Positions 7,106-9,071 of a stretch of DNA of 9,071 bases are shown in pieces. This DNA comes from Myxococcales bacterium. Lineage in GTDB: Bacteria > Myxococcota > Polyangia > Fen-1088. The stretch lies in contig PMCR01000185.1 in NCBI GenBank assembly GCA_003155465.1, positions 1 to 9,071 on the forward strand, read 5' to 3'. Numbering within the stretch: the stretch's first letter is position 1; every line of letters begins with the position of its first letter. The position numbers and the translations under genes are program-made. Under the pieces are notes generated by a model. That model was not told the DNA's origin, made no database searches, and saw nothing but the letters and a program-made list of their open reading frames with translations.

Positions 7106-7109
7106 ACCA

Positions 7110-7709
7110 ATGCCTATGTCACTGCAGAACTTCTTTGGCCTTCTCTCCCGCGGAACCCTGTCCATCGCATTTTTTTGGGTCGTTCTTGGATGCGGCAGCG
7201 CTGGGCCGCCGAAGCCCAAGAACGCCCTGCAGGCCGAGCTGGTCGGCGCTCCCGGGTGGGTTCGGGGCCCCTGTCAGAACGGTCTGGCAAACAAGAAAGG
7301 CGTCTGTGGCAAGGGCAGCGTGTCCGGCATGACCAACATTGCGTTGGCCAACTCGGCTGCCGAGTCCCGCGCGCGCGCCGAGCTGGCGCGCAGTCTGCAG
7401 ACGCGCGTCAAGGCGATGATGCAGGACTACCAGGCCGCCACCCAGGGCGGCGCGGAGAACAAGACCGCCAGTGAGCAGCACATCGTGGACGTCTCGAAGG
7501 AGATCACCAACATCAACCTTGCGGGAACGCGTCTGGAGGAAACCTGGATCTCGGACAGCGGCACTGTCTGGGCACTGGTCGTGCTCGACACCGAGTCCTT
7601 CAAGGACTCGCTGACGCAGATGAAGGGGCTCGACGACAGGGAGCGCGCCGCCATCGTGCAGCGGGCTGACAAGGCCTTCTCCGAGCTGGACGATGCAACC
7701 GCCCAGTAG
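7110..7709 (+). CDS. LPP20-like lipoprotein
   Basis: 199 aa from the ATG at 7110; an upstream in-frame GTG (7089) lacks a ribosome binding site, and ATG 7116 is an alternative. The N-terminus has a hydrophobic core (residues 17-26) and lipobox VLGC with Cys28 as the lipidation site. There is no Asp at +2, so outer-membrane sorting is plausible. The body has the features I associate with the LPP20 family (Helicobacter LPP20, Vibrio FlgP): a short strand after VCGKGSVSG, then a long helix rich in Ala/Arg (NIALANSAAESRARAELARS, 76-95), and later strands with ETWISDSGTVWALVVLD (144-160). Cys55 and Cys66 may form a disulfide. It is the first gene of a three-gene set, 37 bases before the CsgG-like gene. 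Family assignment is by pattern only; the role is presumably in an outer-membrane or periplasmic assembly. Confidence 0.85.
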   Translation: MPMSLQNFFGLLSRGTLSIAFFWVVLGCGSAGPPKPKNALQAELVGAPGWVRGPCQNGLANKKGVCGKGSVSGMTNIALANSAAESRARAELARSLQTRVKAMMQDYQAATQGGAENKTASEQHIVDVSKEITNINLAGTRLEETWISDSGTVWALVVLDTESFKDSLTQMKGLDDRERAAIVQRADKAFSELDDATAQ

Positions 7710-7733
7710 TGGATAGCGCAACAGCATGGAAAG

Positions 7734-7738
7734 AAGGA
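7734..7738 (+). promoter_or_regulatory. Ribosome binding site that decides the CsgG-like start
   Basis: AAGGA eight bases before the ATG at 7747. The earlier in-frame ATG at 7726 has no Shine-Dalgarno site and would put seven extra polar residues before the signal peptide. Confidence 0.7.
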
Positions 7739-7746
7739 AACCGACG

Positions 7747-8799
7747 ATGAGAACGACGATATTCCGCAAAGTTCCGATCTTGGCAGTTGGCTTGTTGGCT
7801 GGGTCAGTCCTGTCCGTGGGCTGCGGCACAAGCATTACCGTGACCCGCCTGAAGCCCGCCGAGGTCCACCTGGCCGGCATCAAACGCATCGCCATCACCA
7901 GGATCGATGGCCGCGATGGCGACACCCTGGCGACCATGATCACCGAGCGCCTGGTGGAGTCCAAGCGTTTCGAGGTGGTCGAGCGAGCCGAGATGGACAA
8001 GATCGCGGCCGAGCACCGGGGCGCGCTCGATGCCGCCTTCGAGCAGAATCAGGGCGTGGAGCTTGGGAAGCTGCTGCCCGCGGCGGCCCTGGTGGCCGGG
8101 TCGGTCAATGAATCCAAGACGGATGAGAATGTCCGCGAACAGAGGGACACCTGTGTCCGCTACGAAGACATCGGCAACAAGAAGCAGAGGAAGGTCGAGT
8201 ACTCCTGCACCCACTACACGCGAACCGCGAACGCGCTGTTCACCGCCAACATGCGCGTGTTCGACACCAATACCGGCAAGATCCTGGTTACCCGCCGGTT
8301 GACGGCGTCAGACCAGAAAGAAGAAACCAAGACCGACGCCGAGCCGGATCCCATCAACCGCGACGCCATGCTTGAAGCATGCCGTGCACAGGTGGCGACC
8401 AATTTCATGAAGTTGATCGCTCCCTACCCTGTGCAGGAGAAAGTTGATCTGGAAAAGGACAGCGCATTGCCCGAACTGGAGCAGGGCAACGAGTACATGA
8501 AGCGCGGAGATCCCAACACCGCGACCGAGTTCTACGCCCGCGCCGTGGCCAGGGCCGATGCCACCCCGGGGATGAAGCCCGATGCCAAGGCCCGCGCTCA
8601 CTACGAGTACGGTCTGGGCAAGGCCATGTCAGGTGATTATGATACCGCCCTTGCCGAATTGCGCCTGGCCCAGACGTTGAAGGCGGAGAAGGATTGGATC
8701 GACCTGGAGATTCGCGTGGGCACGTGGAAGAAGGACGCGGACAAGGTCAACGAACAGATGAAGGAAGCCGCACCCACTCCACCCCCTGCGCAGCAATAG
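7747..8799 (+). CDS. CsgG-like lipoprotein with C-terminal TPR region
   Basis: 350 aa. The signal peptide (1-25) ends at LSVGC with Cys26 the probable lipid anchor, though Ser at -3 is not ideal. Residues about 45-225 match the CsgG/HfaB pattern: a strand IKRIAITRIDG, a helix with LATMITERLVESKRFEVVER (61-80), then ELGKLLPAAALVAGSV (105-120) and an amphipathic strand around NMRVFDTNTGKILVTRR. CsgG is the outer-membrane pore for curli subunits; many relatives instead take part in other envelope complexes. Here a hydrophilic segment (about 121-160) carries Cys136 and Cys154, possibly a disulfide-closed loop. Residues about 241-315 form two or more TPR-like helical pairs (GNEYMKRGD, YEYGLGKAMSGDYDTALAEL) that could bind partners. 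The tail is Pro-rich. It sits between two LPP20-like genes with gaps of 37 and 33 bases. No CsgA, CsgE or CsgF is visible, so curli export is not implied. Confidence 0.85.
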   Translation: MRTTIFRKVPILAVGLLAGSVLSVGCGTSITVTRLKPAEVHLAGIKRIAITRIDGRDGDTLATMITERLVESKRFEVVERAEMDKIAAEHRGALDAAFEQNQGVELGKLLPAAALVAGSVNESKTDENVREQRDTCVRYEDIGNKKQRKVEYSCTHYTRTANALFTANMRVFDTNTGKILVTRRLTASDQKEETKTDAEPDPINRDAMLEACRAQVATNFMKLIAPYPVQEKVDLEKDSALPELEQGNEYMKRGDPNTATEFYARAVARADATPGMKPDAKARAHYEYGLGKAMSGDYDTALAELRLAQTLKAEKDWIDLEIRVGTWKKDADKVNEQMKEAAPTPPPAQQ

Positions 8800-8821
8800 A
8801 ACCCGGGCACCGACCAGAAGC

Positions 8822-8826
8822 GGAGG
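8822..8826 (+). promoter_or_regulatory. Ribosome binding site of the third lipoprotein-operon gene
   Basis: GGAGG six bases before the GTG at 8833. It fixes the start of a gene that runs off the window and whose non-ATG start could easily be missed. Confidence 0.7.
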
Positions 8827-8832
8827 CAGAAC

Positions 8833-9071
8833 GTGACAACCACCAGATTTCTGACCCTGGCCGCGCTTGTCCCCACCTGGCTGTTCGTGCCCGCAAGGGC
8901 CAACGCCGGGTGTCCCGAATGGACTCGCAGCGGCCAGAACCCGGACTACCCCCGGGCCCGCTTCCTGGTCGGTCTTGGAGTTGCCGGCCCGGTTCCCAGT
9001 CAGGCGGCCGGTGAAGCGCCCGCCAAGAACGCCGCTCTCGCCGACATGTCCAAACAGATCGTGGCGTCGAT
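8833..9071 (+). CDS. LPP20-like secreted protein, partial (3' end outside window)
   Basis: The first 79 codons of a gene starting with GTG behind a strong Shine-Dalgarno site, open to the window edge. The N-terminus is a signal peptide (basic TTTR, hydrophobic FLTLAALVPTWLFV, then ARANAGC). Cleavage could be by signal peptidase I after ANA, or the Cys could be lipidated, although NAGC is a poor lipobox. The following PEWTRSGQNPDYPRARFLVG, then a Gly-rich VGLGVAGP turn and a helix containing KNAALADMSKQIVAS, resemble the opening of LPP20/FlgP-type proteins, where a tyrosine- or proline-containing strand and GVG turn precede an Ala-rich helix. It is 33 bases downstream of the CsgG-like gene and most likely co-transcribed. 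Family assignment is moderate because the protein is cut. Confidence 0.7.
   Translation, partial: MTTTRFLTLAALVPTWLFVPARANAGCPEWTRSGQNPDYPRARFLVGLGVAGPVPSQAAGEAPAKNAALADMSKQIVAS

Larger units (their letters stand above)
6577..7109. other. Divergent intergenic region between the two operons
   Basis: 533 bases between the divergent kinase and LPP20-like genes, so it must contain both promoters. On the minus side there is a -24/-12-like element close to the kinase and a perfect inverted repeat further upstream. A C-rich tract with a run of eight C lies near 6726-6733, and a second perfect inverted repeat sits at 6870-6889. On the plus side I found no convincing promoter; a TTGACG at 6995-7000 has no matching -10 at the right distance. 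Several open frames cross the region but show no recognisable protein features, so I regard it as non-coding. Confidence 0.6.

Noticed and set aside
6664..7110. Minus-strand frame filling the divergent intergenic region
   Set aside because: Arg/Pro/Gly-rich composition without hydrophobic core or domain; it overlaps the inverted repeats and the probable promoters.
7119..8000. Minus-strand frame of 293 codons opposite the LPP20 and CsgG genes
   Set aside because: It spans two well-supported plus-strand genes and their gap; its product has no recognisable motif.

Overview
The window is GC-rich. It carries an operon of a eukaryotic-type Ser/Thr kinase, a PEGA-domain protein and an FHA-linked sigma-54 activator, plus lipoproteins with long Gly/Ala/Thr linkers. 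This combination is typical of Myxococcota and related former Deltaproteobacteria, so I infer a myxobacterium-like genome; no marker gene fixes the taxon. I see no rRNA, tRNA, CRISPR array, transposase or phage gene.

Layout: positions 21-1175 (minus) encode a secreted lipoprotein with a low-complexity linker and a jelly-roll-like C-terminal domain. Positions 1176-1619 are mostly non-coding and contain a short plus-strand ORF (1336-1467) that resembles the severed 5' end of a lipoprotein gene. Positions 1620-6576 (minus) form a tight operon, in transcription order: membrane Ser/Thr kinase (6576-4873), TPR/PEGA membrane protein (4868-3330) and FHA/GGDEF-like/sigma-54 activator with a Fis-type DNA-binding domain (3314-1620). 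The gaps are 4 and 15 nt. Positions 6577-7109 are a divergent intergenic region with a possible -24/-12 promoter facing the kinase and two perfect inverted repeats. Positions 7110-9071 (plus) hold a second operon: an LPP20-like lipoprotein, a CsgG-like lipoprotein with a TPR tail, and the start of another LPP20-like secreted protein cut by the window edge.

How they may work together (inference): the kinase probably passes a signal to the activator through phospho-threonine recognition by its FHA domain. The PEGA protein and the kinase's Pro-rich extracytoplasmic tail may meet outside the inner membrane. The activator may control its own operon from the sigma-54-like promoter. The most unusual item is the activator's middle domain. 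It looks like a GGDEF domain whose active-site motif is destroyed (ALREY) while an RxxD sequence remains exactly five residues upstream, the spacing of the c-di-GMP inhibitory site. It could join phospho-threonine and c-di-GMP inputs on one sigma-54 activator. The plus-strand operon looks like an outer-membrane lipoprotein complex built around a CsgG-like subunit; whether the signalling operon controls it is unknown.
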